Of a stretch of DNA of 36,886 nucleotides, positions 8,713 through 17,456 are shown piece by piece. The DNA comes from JBCCFW01 sp039029535 (GTDB lineage Bacteria > Acidobacteriota > JBCCFW01). The DNA lies in assembly GCA_039029535.1 (NCBI GenBank), contig JBCCFW010000061.1, positions 1 through 36,886 of the forward strand, in the 5' to 3' direction. The position numbers and the translations under genes are program-made. Under the pieces are notes generated by a model. It ran no database searches, had not been told where the DNA came from, and saw only the letters and a program-made list of their open reading frames with translations. The number at the start of each line of letters is the position of its first letter. The first letter of the stretch is position 1.

Positions 8713-8901
8713 GAGACGACTCCTTATCGATATTGAGAATCACTATCATTATCAACAAGCTCCTCAGGGTCAAGAAAGAAGCTCGGAGCCGACTGGGCTC
8801 GCCGATCACGGCCTCGGGAAGGCCCCCCCAGGGCACGGCCTCCCCTCGCGATGGGATCATCGGTGGGGCCAGCCTCAGCACGGCCCCCAGCACGAGGTCA
8901 C
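8713..8901. other. Divergent intergenic region between TonB receptor and OmpA-type gene
   Basis: A 189-bp spacer between two divergently transcribed genes. It holds the receptor ribosome-binding site (8720-8724), the Fur box (8735-8753) and the receptor promoter. The right half is GC-rich again, and I see no convincing promoter for the OmpA-type gene in it. Confidence 0.7.
8735..8753 (-). promoter_or_regulatory. Fur box upstream of the TonB-receptor operon
   Basis: Read on the minus strand the 19-mer is GATAATGATAGTGATTCTC, matching 16 of 19 bases of the consensus GATAATGATAATCATTATC. It is strikingly AT-rich against the GC-rich surroundings and ends 23 bp before the receptor ATG. Promoter-like hexamers overlap it: TTGACC at 8773-8768 and GATAAT or TAATGA at 8753-8746. 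Fur with Fe(II) would therefore block RNA polymerase and repress the operon when iron is plentiful. The exact -35/-10 pair is uncertain, since no pair has both good matches and ideal spacing. The divergent OmpA-type gene starts 149 bp away and may or may not share the control. Confidence 0.88.
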
Positions 8902-10158
8902 ATGCCTGCCCCGCCAGCCAACTTCTCCTCCTCACTCCCGATCGCCCTGGCCCTCACGCTGATCACGACCAGCGCAGCCAGCTCCCCGCGCGTCGAGCCG
9001 CTCCCCGAGACGGCACCCACCGACTACCTGACCTTCGCCGAAGGCGCCGTGCTCGTGTCGAGCTCGACCTTCGACGCGCGGAAGTCCGTCGGCTCCGCCG
9101 AGGCCATGCAGCTCATCGACGGCTCGCCCGGCGGCTTCACGCTGGTCGCCCAGGCCGGCGCCGACGGAGGCGCGGAGCTGGTCTACTCGCTTCCGGCCGC
9201 GACCACCTTCGAGAGCTTCGCCGTTCCGCAGGTTCTCGAGACGCCCAGCCCGAGCCAGACCTTCGTGCAGCGCGTGACGATCCACGGCTCAGCCGCCGGC
9301 CCAGAAGGTCCCTGGACGGTCCTCGCCGACCTCACGCTCACGCGTCACGCCGCGCGCGGACACCGCACGGTCGTCCCGGCGACCACCGAGACCGCCGTGC
9401 GCTGGGTCAAGGTCCGACTCAGCGGTGGCCTCGACATGGCGCGCGAGCTGATGTTCCTCGAGTGCAGCGAGATCGTCGGTCACGGACGTCAGGAGGCACC
9501 ACCGCTCTCCTCCGCCTTCGATGGAACCTGGAAGGGACGCGGTGTCCTCATCGAGCTTCATCAAGACGGCGCGATGGTGCACGGCTGCGTGGACCGCGAA
9601 GGTGCTCCCTTCACGGGCACGGTGACCGGCAACGTCCTTCGGGGGCGGTCCATCGCACCGGCCAGCCAGGTCCAGAGCCTCTACGTGCTCACCGTCGCCG
9701 ACGACCAGCTCCTCGGTGTTCGGTCCGCCAACGGAGCTCCGTTCCGAGCCTACGAGGGAGCTCCGACGAAGGTGACCACGCCGTGCAGCGAGCCGAGCCC
9801 TCCGGTCATCGGCTGCGACTCGGTCTTGCACGGCATCAACTTCGACTTCGACTCGGCCACCATCCGGCCCGACTCCGAGCCACTCCTGAAGACGCTCTTC
9901 GCCGGGCTGAAGGCCACGCCCGATCAGAGCTTCGTGATCGAGGGACACACGTCCAGCGAGGGCTCCACCGAGTACAACCAGGGATTGTCCGAGCGACGCG
10001 CCCAGGCGGTGGTCGCCGACCTCGTCCGACGAGGTCTCCCGACCGCGAGGATCCGCGCTGTCGGACGGGGTGAGCTCACCCCCATCGCCGACAACGCCAC
10101 CGCGAGCGGTCGCTCGCTGAACCGTCGCGTCGAGGTTCACTGCGAAAACGGGCCATGA
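8902..10158 (+). CDS. Secreted OmpA C-terminal-domain protein with discoidin-like N-terminal region
   Basis: Predicted periplasmic or outer-membrane-associated protein of 418 residues that binds peptidoglycan through a C-terminal OmpA-like domain. The domain runs from NFDFDSATIRPDS (residue 313) through FVIEGHTSSEGS and LSERRAQAVVADLV to SLNRRVEVHCE (about 405-415), all hallmark segments. The start was set at the ATG at 8902, giving MPAPPANFSSSLPIALALTL and a signal peptide ending near AAS; an earlier in-frame ATG at 8851 would put a Pro/Arg-rich stretch before it. Residues 40-200 (LIDGSPGGFTLVAQAG, VRWVKVRLSGGLDMARELMF) resemble an F5/8-type C or discoidin fold, often carbohydrate-binding. 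The middle (about 205-300) is beta-rich and unassigned. The role is probably cell-envelope anchoring. Confidence 0.88.
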   Translation: MPAPPANFSSSLPIALALTLITTSAASSPRVEPLPETAPTDYLTFAEGAVLVSSSTFDARKSVGSAEAMQLIDGSPGGFTLVAQAGADGGAELVYSLPAATTFESFAVPQVLETPSPSQTFVQRVTIHGSAAGPEGPWTVLADLTLTRHAARGHRTVVPATTETAVRWVKVRLSGGLDMARELMFLECSEIVGHGRQEAPPLSSAFDGTWKGRGVLIELHQDGAMVHGCVDREGAPFTGTVTGNVLRGRSIAPASQVQSLYVLTVADDQLLGVRSANGAPFRAYEGAPTKVTTPCSEPSPPVIGCDSVLHGINFDFDSATIRPDSEPLLKTLFAGLKATPDQSFVIEGHTSSEGSTEYNQGLSERRAQAVVADLVRRGLPTARIRAVGRGELTPIADNATASGRSLNRRVEVHCENGP

Positions 10159-10220
10159 TCATTGCGCTATCCTGAGCTCGTGAGCCCGAGCAGCAGGGAG
10201 CTCGGGGAGGGAGGGACACG

Positions 10221-13200
10221 ATGCTGGGAGGACGCTGGCTCGCGGTCGGGCTCGTCTCGTTCGTCGTCGTGGTGGGCGCAGGAGCGCGCACGGAGATCGA
10301 CCCGAAGATCATCTCGTTCGTCGATCTTCGCGAGCAGTACCGCCGGGCGGTGCCGATCGTCGAGCGACTTCATGGTCGGCGACTCGATCCCGTGCCCGAG
10401 CTCCTCGTCCCGGAAGGGAAGGCCCTCGACCGGCTACAACGTCATCGCTGGCCTGCGGTCGTCTCGTTTCCCGACGGTGATGAGCATGCAAGACAGCAAG
10501 CGGTCGTCTCCGCCGCCCGGTCCATCGACCTTCTCGATCAGCGTGCGATCCGCTACCTGCCCGACCGCGACCTGGTCGTCGCCTTCCAGCCCCGTTTCGA
10601 GGACGTACTCACCCACTGGCCAGCGGACGTCCACGAGACGCTGATCCAGACCTGGTTCATCGGGACGCTCACCCGCGCCCTCCAGGATCAGGCCGGGCTT
10701 CTCGACCGCCCTCGAGAGACCGCGGAGACCGACAGCCTGGCCCTGCTCCGCAACCGCCTCGCCCTCCTCACGGGCCACGCACGGCTGGCGGAGGAACGCC
10801 ACCTCCTCGACATCGGACGTCCGGATCTCCTGCGCTGGCGCACCGCCGACTGGCGTTACGACGACCGCAAGGTCGACGTGGTCGCCTCCAACTCGGCACG
10901 GCGGGCCCGGGCGTGGCTGCGTCATCACCTTCCAGGCGACGAGCTCCTCGGCATCGAAGACGTGCTCGCCACGCCACCGGCGACGACCTGGCTCCTGGCC
11001 CGTCCGGGCCTGAACGCGAGCGACTTCCCCCCGACGGATCACGTCGGTCGGGTCGACGCGGCAATCCGGCATCTCGGCATCGATTGGCCTCGTCGAGAGC
11101 GGTTGGTCGACGACACCGAGCTCTTCGAGTGGCTCGACGAGAACAGCTCGGCGCTGCCGGACACCGAACGCCTGCACGCGTCGCGAGGCCTCGTGGACAG
11201 CCACTTCGAGACCTTGGTCCACGACGACGGACGCTGCGTGCTCATCGGCTCCCTGCGTTTCGTGAGCAGCGAGCTCGCTGACGCCTTCGTGAACGCCAAC
11301 GCCCTGAACCACCGCGGCTTCCTGCCGGATCGCTCGCTGAAGCGGGTCACGCGAGACAAGCAGGCCAGGCGCTGGGACTTCGGTCGGGTCGACGGTGCGG
11401 AGATCCTCTCTCGCATCCAGACCCGCGACGAACCGAGGGAAGAGCACCAGGCTTTCGTAGCGCACTCGGAAAACTGGGTGATGGCCATCATCGGTGTCGA
11501 GGTGAGGCTCGCACCCTGGCAACTCGTCGAATTGACGAAGCTCCTCCTTCCCACCGAAGCCGGGCATGAGCACGCACCGACCCTGGCGGACGACCTCAGC
11601 GACCTGTCCTCTCCCCTGACTCTCACGCGCTGGGAGGCTCTCCGCCGCCTGGAAGAGCTGCACGATCAGGGGGACTTCGTCGTGCCGCAGCTCATCGCCT
11701 TCCTCGAACCGCGCCTGCTCCGCAACCAACATCGAGAGGACCACCTCGTTGCTGCCGCTTCGCTGGCGACTCTCGGTGATCGACGCGCCATCCCCCACCT
11801 GGCTCGTCGGTTGCGACAGGAGCTCGTCATCGGACACCGCTGCGACGCGCTCGTCGAAACCCACGCGCGGCTCGCTGGACGAGACGCCGTGCCGCTCCTC
11901 CTCGAGTTGCTCGAAGCGAAGGACCGTCCCACTCGGACGGCGGCTGGACACGCGCTCCAGGACCTGGGAGAGCTACCCGCGGGTCATGAGCTCTCCCGGC
12001 GCGGCCGCGCGCTCCAACTCAGTGGACCCGAGCGCCGCATCGGGGGCGAGCCTCGGGGCGCAGCGGAGACGCACTGTCTCGAGGGTCTCGCTGGCAGCAC
12101 CGACGAACGACGACAGGCCTTGACCGACCTCATCACCGTCGGGACGCTGCGCTCGGTGCCCGCCCTGCTGAGGCTCCTCGACTCGGACGATCCAGCCGAC
12201 GTCACGGGCGCCAGCGCTCAGCTTCAGCGACTCTCGGATGAGGACCACGGAGAGGATGCCGCGGCGTGGCGTGCCTGGTGGCAGCAGAGATCCCGCGAAG
12301 ACTGGGCCGCGGCACTCGGCGAGCCGGAGCCGACAGGCCCCGGTGAGCTCGACTCGAACCTGCTCGCTCCCCCCCTCTGGGCGACCGACGACCGACTCTT
12401 GCTCGATCGGATCCGCGAGGAGCTGGGTCTCCCGGAGGGGACTCGCATCGGAGGGTGGCAACGGGACGGCTCCGTGAGCTCGATCCGCTTGAAGGTCGGC
12501 GACTTCCCGAGGCCGCTCCAGGAGCTGCCCGTCCTCATCGGCTCCCTGCGCAACCTGCGCATCCTCGAGCTCGACGGTCATCACCTCCAGGAGCTCCCGC
12601 CCTTCCTCTCCGGCTTGACGGGGCTGCGCGAGCTGGAGCTGGCCGGGAATCAGCTCGACGAGCTCCCCGACACGATCGGACGCCTGACGCAGCTCCGGGA
12701 GCTCGACCTCTCGGGCAACCGACTGAGGCAGTTGCCCGACTCGGTCCGACAGCTCACGCAGCTCCGGGAGCTGAGCCTGGCCGACAACGACCTCACCGAG
12801 CTGCCCGCAGCCGTGGAAGGCTGGGCCCGCATCGAGAACCTCGATCTCTCCGGCAACCAGCTCCGCACTCTCCCGGCAGGCGCGATCCGCTGGATGGACC
12901 TCACCAAGCTGAACCTCGCCGGCAACCCGCTGGAGACCCTTCCTCTCCCTCTCGAGGAGCTCGGCTGTCTCAGCGAGATCGACCTCGGCGGCACGCGACT
13001 CACCGCGCTCCCAGCGCAGCTCGCCTGCTCCTGGCGATTGCGGCGGATCACCCTCGACGACGTCCCACTGCTACAGGTCCCCGAGGTCTTGCGGGACTGC
13101 AAGAGGCTCAGCGGGCTGATGCTGCGCAACACCGGGTTGCGCGAGCTGCCTCCGTGGATCGGCGAGCTGACGGAGCTGCGCTCGCTCGACCTGCGAGACA

Positions 13201-13370
13201 ATCACCTGCGCACCTTGCCGCCGGAAATGAGCCAACTCGACGAGCTGAGCTGGTTCAAGCTCCACCGCAACCACTTCTGCAAGACCCTGCCGGTGATCCT
13301 CCGAGGCCATTGGCCCGACAAGGGTCACCTGACCTCCGTTTGGCGGGCTCGCGAGCAGCGCTGCGACTGA
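10221..13370 (+). CDS. Exported degenerate-metallopeptidase / HEAT-like / leucine-rich-repeat fusion protein
   Basis: Large protein of 1049 residues with an N-terminal signal-like helix (GGRWLAVGLVSFVVVVGAGA) and a strong ribosome-binding site (GGGAGGGAGGGA) before the ATG. Residues 30-270 align by eye with the bacterial family whose zinc site reads HELTHALQDQ: here GTLTRALQDQ at 148-157, so both zinc histidines and the catalytic Glu are replaced. The downstream EGDA-type motif is TGHA (184-187), and the PP-T-T-LL-RPG element is retained. The domain is therefore probably a pseudoenzyme. Residues 470-690 are helical HEAT-like repeats (VPQLIAFLEP, IPHLARRLRQ, VPALLRLLDS). Residues about 769-1035 hold roughly eleven 23-residue leucine-rich repeats (LRELDLSGNRLRQLPDSV type). 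A protein-binding or sensing role is likely. The exact function is unknown. Confidence 0.85.
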   Translation: MLGGRWLAVGLVSFVVVVGAGARTEIDPKIISFVDLREQYRRAVPIVERLHGRRLDPVPELLVPEGKALDRLQRHRWPAVVSFPDGDEHARQQAVVSAARSIDLLDQRAIRYLPDRDLVVAFQPRFEDVLTHWPADVHETLIQTWFIGTLTRALQDQAGLLDRPRETAETDSLALLRNRLALLTGHARLAEERHLLDIGRPDLLRWRTADWRYDDRKVDVVASNSARRARAWLRHHLPGDELLGIEDVLATPPATTWLLARPGLNASDFPPTDHVGRVDAAIRHLGIDWPRRERLVDDTELFEWLDENSSALPDTERLHASRGLVDSHFETLVHDDGRCVLIGSLRFVSSELADAFVNANALNHRGFLPDRSLKRVTRDKQARRWDFGRVDGAEILSRIQTRDEPREEHQAFVAHSENWVMAIIGVEVRLAPWQLVELTKLLLPTEAGHEHAPTLADDLSDLSSPLTLTRWEALRRLEELHDQGDFVVPQLIAFLEPRLLRNQHREDHLVAAASLATLGDRRAIPHLARRLRQELVIGHRCDALVETHARLAGRDAVPLLLELLEAKDRPTRTAAGHALQDLGELPAGHELSRRGRALQLSGPERRIGGEPRGAAETHCLEGLAGSTDERRQALTDLITVGTLRSVPALLRLLDSDDPADVTGASAQLQRLSDEDHGEDAAAWRAWWQQRSREDWAAALGEPEPTGPGELDSNLLAPPLWATDDRLLLDRIREELGLPEGTRIGGWQRDGSVSSIRLKVGDFPRPLQELPVLIGSLRNLRILELDGHHLQELPPFLSGLTGLRELELAGNQLDELPDTIGRLTQLRELDLSGNRLRQLPDSVRQLTQLRELSLADNDLTELPAAVEGWARIENLDLSGNQLRTLPAGAIRWMDLTKLNLAGNPLETLPLPLEELGCLSEIDLGGTRLTALPAQLACSWRLRRITLDDVPLLQVPEVLRDCKRLSGLMLRNTGLRELPPWIGELTELRSLDLRDNHLRTLPPEMSQLDELSWFKLHRNHFCKTLPVILRGHWPDKGHLTSVWRAREQRCD

Positions 13371-13379
13371 GCGCTGCGG

Positions 13380-14621
13380 TCAGCCCGCCTGCACGAACCC
13401 GATGGGACGTCCGTCGGCCACCATGATCGGGAAGGGCACGAGGGCCACGCGCTCGTCGGCCTCGGCGTGGACGCTCTCACAGACGTGAGCCAGCAGGGCC
13501 AGCGCCTGCTGCCCAGGGCTCGGATCCATCGCGAACATCAACCCACAGGCGGGCACTCCCAGCAGCACCGCCGGTGAGCCGAGCTGCTCCTGAAGGCCGC
13601 GCAGGAAGTCCTCGTCGAGGATCTTCGACTCGGCATGCTCGACCTCACCCACCAGCACGGTCGCGTCGGGGAATCCGGCGTCCTGCATCTCCAGCTCGAT
13701 CGCGCGGATGGTCTCCAGCGCCTTCGCGCGCAGCTCACCGAGATCGGCATCGGGCATCGTGTCGGCGCGATGGAATCCCATCGCCATCGGGCTGTCACTG
13801 CCGTAGACGATCAGCGGCACGTCCTGCGCGTCGACGTCGGCCACCAGCGGCTCGAAGACCGGCGCTGGCTCACGATGCCGCCAGCTCGCCGGCCGGATGA
13901 AGGCCATGGGTCGCTCCTGTCCGGGAGCAGTGAGCGAGTCGACGGCGGCGAGGATGCCGCTCGGGCGATCGCCCTCCCCGCCGGCGACGAAGCGAACGCT
14001 CCGTCCGGTGAGGTTGACCAGCGTGCCCTTGTCGTCCTTCAGCATGAACGCGAAGGGGATCGGCGAGCTCGTCTCGTCGTGATGCACCCACTGTCCCTCG
14101 TGATGCGCGCTCAGTGCGAGTCCCGAGAGGGCCGACAGCTCGAGCGCCGCCGTCCAGAACGCGAGCGGGTCTTCGTCCTTGTTCGGCAGCGACCCGGTGA
14201 GCAGCGCTTCCTCGCGTCGACGGAGGCAGGTGGCGGCGTCCTCGCCCTCGAGCAGCCCACGAGCGAGACCGTCGAAGGCCTCGACGAGCAGCTCGTCCAC
14301 GGTGGCGTCCGCTGCGGGGACCTCCAGCGCCTCACCCTCTTCGGGAGCGTCGTCACCCCAGGAGATGAGCTCGAGCGTGCCACCCGTCGCCGCCACGACC
14401 CGGCTCAGCAGGGGCGCGACGTCGCGGTCGGACACGACATGCATGACGCCCGCCACCTCCTCGCTCATCCGCCGCGGGTTCAGGCAGCGGGTCAGGGCCA
14501 TGAGCGTGGAGAGCTCCGGCGTGGCCTCCACCTCGGCCCGAGGCCGATGATCGGTCTGGTTGGCCATCTGGCCAGCGTCGCCCTCGGTGACGATGTCGAT
14601 GCGGTCGAGATCGTGAAACAT
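13380..14621 (-). CDS. DUF1444/YtpQ-like protein of unknown function
   Basis: Soluble acidic protein of 413 residues without signal peptide or membrane helix. The frame is open upstream to 14657, but the ATG at 14621 (MFHDLDRIDIVTEGD) follows an exceptionally good ribosome-binding site, GGAGGAGGGAGC, immediately before it. The C-terminal half (VPLIVYGSDSPMAMGFHRADTM, LGELRAKALETIRAIE, then LRGLQEQLGSPAVLLGVPACGL and VALVPFPIMVADGRPIGFV) follows the order of elements seen in DUF1444/YtpQ proteins, whose function is unknown. Similarity is at the level of pattern only. It lies 98 bp downstream of the BNR-repeat gene on the same strand and converges on the LRR gene with 9 bp between the stops. 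A regulatory or stress function would be a guess. Confidence 0.6.
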   Translation of the reverse strand: MFHDLDRIDIVTEGDAGQMANQTDHRPRAEVEATPELSTLMALTRCLNPRRMSEEVAGVMHVVSDRDVAPLLSRVVAATGGTLELISWGDDAPEEGEALEVPAADATVDELLVEAFDGLARGLLEGEDAATCLRRREEALLTGSLPNKDEDPLAFWTAALELSALSGLALSAHHEGQWVHHDETSSPIPFAFMLKDDKGTLVNLTGRSVRFVAGGEGDRPSGILAAVDSLTAPGQERPMAFIRPASWRHREPAPVFEPLVADVDAQDVPLIVYGSDSPMAMGFHRADTMPDADLGELRAKALETIRAIELEMQDAGFPDATVLVGEVEHAESKILDEDFLRGLQEQLGSPAVLLGVPACGLMFAMDPSPGQQALALLAHVCESVHAEADERVALVPFPIMVADGRPIGFVQAG

Positions 14622-14719
14622 GCTCCCTCCTCCGACGCCACGTGCTTCTTCCGACATGGAACGAGCCCTGCGCGCCCGGAGTGTAGTCGTCCGCGTCGCG
14701 AGCGGCCACGTGCCAGCGC

Positions 14720-17194
14720 TCAGGGCGCGCAGCTCACCGGAGCCTCGGAGGGCCGTGACGCGAGCACGAAGCCGCCGGGATCGAGCGCCAGGCCAATGGT
14801 CTCGGCGGCGCCGTCATCCGAGAGGATCGCCACGGACTGCGGCGAGGACGCCCGGGCGCGGTAGTCGTCGTCAGCCACGTCGGTGATCACGAGCGAGCCG
14901 CTGGCGATGCTCGCGAGCACCAGCCTCGGCGCCACCGCGGGCGGGCCGGGCGCGGCCGGGATCGTGAGCAGCACCTCGCACGACTGACGCAAGGTGAGCG
15001 GCCCCGGCGCGACGCCGGCGAAGTCCGTGACGTGGTGATCGATCGTCAACGCGTCCGGATCGATGACGAACAGCCCCTCCTCGTTGGAGATCCAGACCCG
15101 ATGACCCGCGCTCAGCGTCTCGACCGCCATGTATCCGGAGCTCATCGTCTCGAAGTCTTCACTCCCGACGGTGATCTTCGTCGTGCTGCTCGTGCTCAGG
15201 TCGTCCACGCGGTAGAGACCGAAGCGCGAGTTGTAGACCCAGAGCGGCGCGGTCCCCCCCGCCCAGGACAGGGTGACGCGATGCTCCCGACTGGTCGCCT
15301 CCGTCATCGGGCTCGTGTCGCTGCCGGGAACGAGCTGCCAGAGCTCGTCACAGCTCACCGGCGTCGCGGGCATCACGCGTGTCCACAGGCCGCGATTGGC
15401 GGCAGCGCCACTCTCCTGACGCACGACGGCCGCGACGGTGGTCGTCCCCGAAGGCTCGTGGACGAGATCGACCGCCTGCCAGTTGACGTTCGACTCATCC
15501 CACCCACCGTCGACCACGCCAACGCCGGCGCAGTCGCGCGGAGTGAGGTCCCACCAAGCGTCGGCGCCGGTCTCCCAGAGATGGATCACCGGAGTGTCCG
15601 AGGCGCCCTGAAGGCCACTGATGACGACGTCGCCCGCGCTGGTCGCTGCCATGGCCTGACCCACGTCCGGCTTGCCCTGGGGCAGGTTCCAGCGCGTGAT
15701 GGTGTCGCCGCCGGTTCCGCCCGACACCACCGAGTACCAGTCCTTGCCACCGAACCAGACTTCGCCCGTGGCCGGCACCGACTCGACGAACTTGCCCGCC
15801 GACACGCTGAGGCCGTCGACCAGCGGCGTCCACTTGCCATCGTCTGCGTGGTTGCGATCGAAGAGACCGTCGGAGCCGGCCAGGAGCAAGTGGTGGTCAC
15901 CGTCAACGACCCGCGTGCTCAGGTAGGCAGCTCGGAAGCGGTTGCGTCCGAGGTGCGAGCTCACGCTGCGGGGAGCACCGTCCTGAGTCGCCACGTCCTC
16001 ACCCCGCCACCAGGTCTCCGCTCCCATCAGGGGGCCGACGGCCGGGCTGCAGATGTCGACCGTGGCGGCGCGAACCGCCGAGGTGCAGGTCCAGCCGGAG
16101 CCACAGGAGCCCGATCCCGAACCCACCTCCGCCACGTACACGGAGTCCCAGCCGAAGGGAGACGGGGGGGCGAGGCAGCCGAGGTCGGGGTCGACGACAC
16201 CGTCGATGTCCTGAGCGGGCGAGGTCGCCCCCATGACGAGGATGCCGTCACCACCGGACTCGGTGAAGGCGGTGAGCGACCGCCAGATCGGGCCCGCGCT
16301 CGGCAGGGTCGTGCCCGACACGACCTGATGGCAGGTCCCGTTGTAGCGCACGACGCCCCTGGGGCCCGCCGCGATGATCAGGTTGCCCGGCACGGTGAGC
16401 AGCTCCTCGGCGGAGTCGGGCACGAGCGTTCCGCAGACCGAGATCGCTGCCTCGAAGTTCGCCGTGCCGTCAGGGTCGAAGCTGGTGACTCGGGTCGAGA
16501 GGACGCCCTCCTCGACGGACGCGACGTAGAGACGACCCGTGGTCAGGTCCACCGCGAGCGAGCGGAGATGCAAGTCTCCGGTGATGCCGAGCTGGGTCGA
16601 CGACCACGTCGTCGTTCCCGAGAGATGCCGTGCAACCCACAGGCCGGTGTCGAAGCTGGCCGCCGCGAGGATCCAGTCGTCGTCGTCGTACTCGTAAAGG
16701 GCGAGCAACCGGCCGGTCGAGCGCGGCACGGCGGCCGCAGCGTCGAGAACGCCCGCCGGATGAATGCTGCTGTTGTTCTCCCGGGCGCTGGAGAAGACCA
16801 GCGCGGGATCGACCGAGAGCTCGGTCCACGGGTGCAACGGATCACCGATGCTCTCCGTCCAGTAGACACCTCCCTCTGCCCCTCGACCCACGGCGATGAA
16901 CACGCGGCCCGAGACCTCGCGTGAGAACACCACCGCCGCGATGCCGTGCAGCTCGTCTCCGACGAGACCGAGGTTCCACGGACGCCAGGTCCGGCCGCCG
17001 TCCCCGGAGAGGTGCACGCCCGAGTTGTCCCCGCCCGCCACGACCCGGAGCGCGTTGGTGGGATCGACCTCGACCACGGTGAGACCGCCGCCGCCATGCA
17101 CGCCGCTGACCCGCGTGTCGTACTCAGCCAGAGCGGCCGGAGCAGCCAGGGCCAAGAGGAAGGAGGAGAGGCTGAGAACGGTCCGGACAGTCAT
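14720..17194 (-). CDS. Secreted BNR/sialidase-type beta-propeller protein
   Basis: Predicted exported protein of 824 residues. The frame is open to 17278, but the ATG at 17194 gives a clean signal peptide (MTVRTVLSLSSFLLALAAPAALA-E). An Asp-box (BNR) motif, SGDGGRTWRPWN, sits at residues 63-74, preceded by GGLTVVEVDPTNALRVVAGG, the usual blade structure of sialidase/VPS10-like propellers. Further blades are suggested by repeats of the type GVYWTESIGDPLHPWTEL and GDLHLRSLAVDLTTGRLYVAS. Several Cys residues in the middle (CGSGWTCTS) point to disulphides in an oxidising compartment. No sialidase catalytic Arg triad or Tyr is evident, so it is more likely a binding or structural propeller than an enzyme. 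The 262-bp spacer upstream separates it from the divergent CAP-domain gene. Confidence 0.8.
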   Translation of the reverse strand: MTVRTVLSLSSFLLALAAPAALAEYDTRVSGVHGGGGLTVVEVDPTNALRVVAGGDNSGVHLSGDGGRTWRPWNLGLVGDELHGIAAVVFSREVSGRVFIAVGRGAEGGVYWTESIGDPLHPWTELSVDPALVFSSARENNSSIHPAGVLDAAAAVPRSTGRLLALYEYDDDDWILAAASFDTGLWVARHLSGTTTWSSTQLGITGDLHLRSLAVDLTTGRLYVASVEEGVLSTRVTSFDPDGTANFEAAISVCGTLVPDSAEELLTVPGNLIIAAGPRGVVRYNGTCHQVVSGTTLPSAGPIWRSLTAFTESGGDGILVMGATSPAQDIDGVVDPDLGCLAPPSPFGWDSVYVAEVGSGSGSCGSGWTCTSAVRAATVDICSPAVGPLMGAETWWRGEDVATQDGAPRSVSSHLGRNRFRAAYLSTRVVDGDHHLLLAGSDGLFDRNHADDGKWTPLVDGLSVSAGKFVESVPATGEVWFGGKDWYSVVSGGTGGDTITRWNLPQGKPDVGQAMAATSAGDVVISGLQGASDTPVIHLWETGADAWWDLTPRDCAGVGVVDGGWDESNVNWQAVDLVHEPSGTTTVAAVVRQESGAAANRGLWTRVMPATPVSCDELWQLVPGSDTSPMTEATSREHRVTLSWAGGTAPLWVYNSRFGLYRVDDLSTSSTTKITVGSEDFETMSSGYMAVETLSAGHRVWISNEEGLFVIDPDALTIDHHVTDFAGVAPGPLTLRQSCEVLLTIPAAPGPPAVAPRLVLASIASGSLVITDVADDDYRARASSPQSVAILSDDGAAETIGLALDPGGFVLASRPSEAPVSCAP

Positions 17195-17456
17195 GCGGGA
17201 ACCCTGACGCGAGGCGCGGACCGCCACCGGCCCACGAAATGACGCTGCGAACATGTCGCTGCCGGGACCCCGGCTCAATGAGCCCCCCAGGGACGCAAGT
17301 CACGAAAATCGCCTCATGGATGACACGAACTCACGCGGTTCGCGTGATCTGGAATGACGGCCCTGGTCGAGAACTCGACCCCGCCTGCCGAATTCGCTCT
17401 GAGCGGCCTCTCAGGCCCGAAGCGTGCGACAATCCGCCTTCAACAAGAGGCCACCG
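17195..17456. other. Divergent intergenic region between BNR and CAP-domain genes
   Basis: At 262 bp this is the longest non-coding stretch of the window and must hold the promoters of two divergent secreted-protein genes. Apart from a perfect palindrome at 17331-17347, I see no convincing -35/-10 pair, RNA gene or repeat. A GTG at 17424 could extend the downstream gene by 11 residues, but that would only weaken its signal peptide. Confidence 0.6.
17331..17347. promoter_or_regulatory. 17-bp perfect inverted repeat, possible operator
   Basis: TCACGCG-GTT-CGCGTGA: two perfect 7-bp arms around a 3-bp centre, located 137 bp before the BNR start and 110 bp before the CAP gene start. This size and symmetry suit a dimeric helix-turn-helix regulator; a small hairpin in RNA is the alternative. 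No T-run follows, so a terminator is unlikely. Confidence 0.4.

Noticed and set aside
8727..8755. Promoter pair TTGATA / TATCGA for the TonB receptor
   Set aside because: It would start transcription at the ribosome-binding site, leaving almost no leader; hexamers further upstream overlapping the Fur box fit better.
14668..14732. Possible terminator stem CTGCGCGCCC / GGGCGCGCAG with 45-base loop
   Set aside because: Loop too long, no T-run, and one arm lies inside the BNR gene; likely chance pairing in GC-rich DNA.
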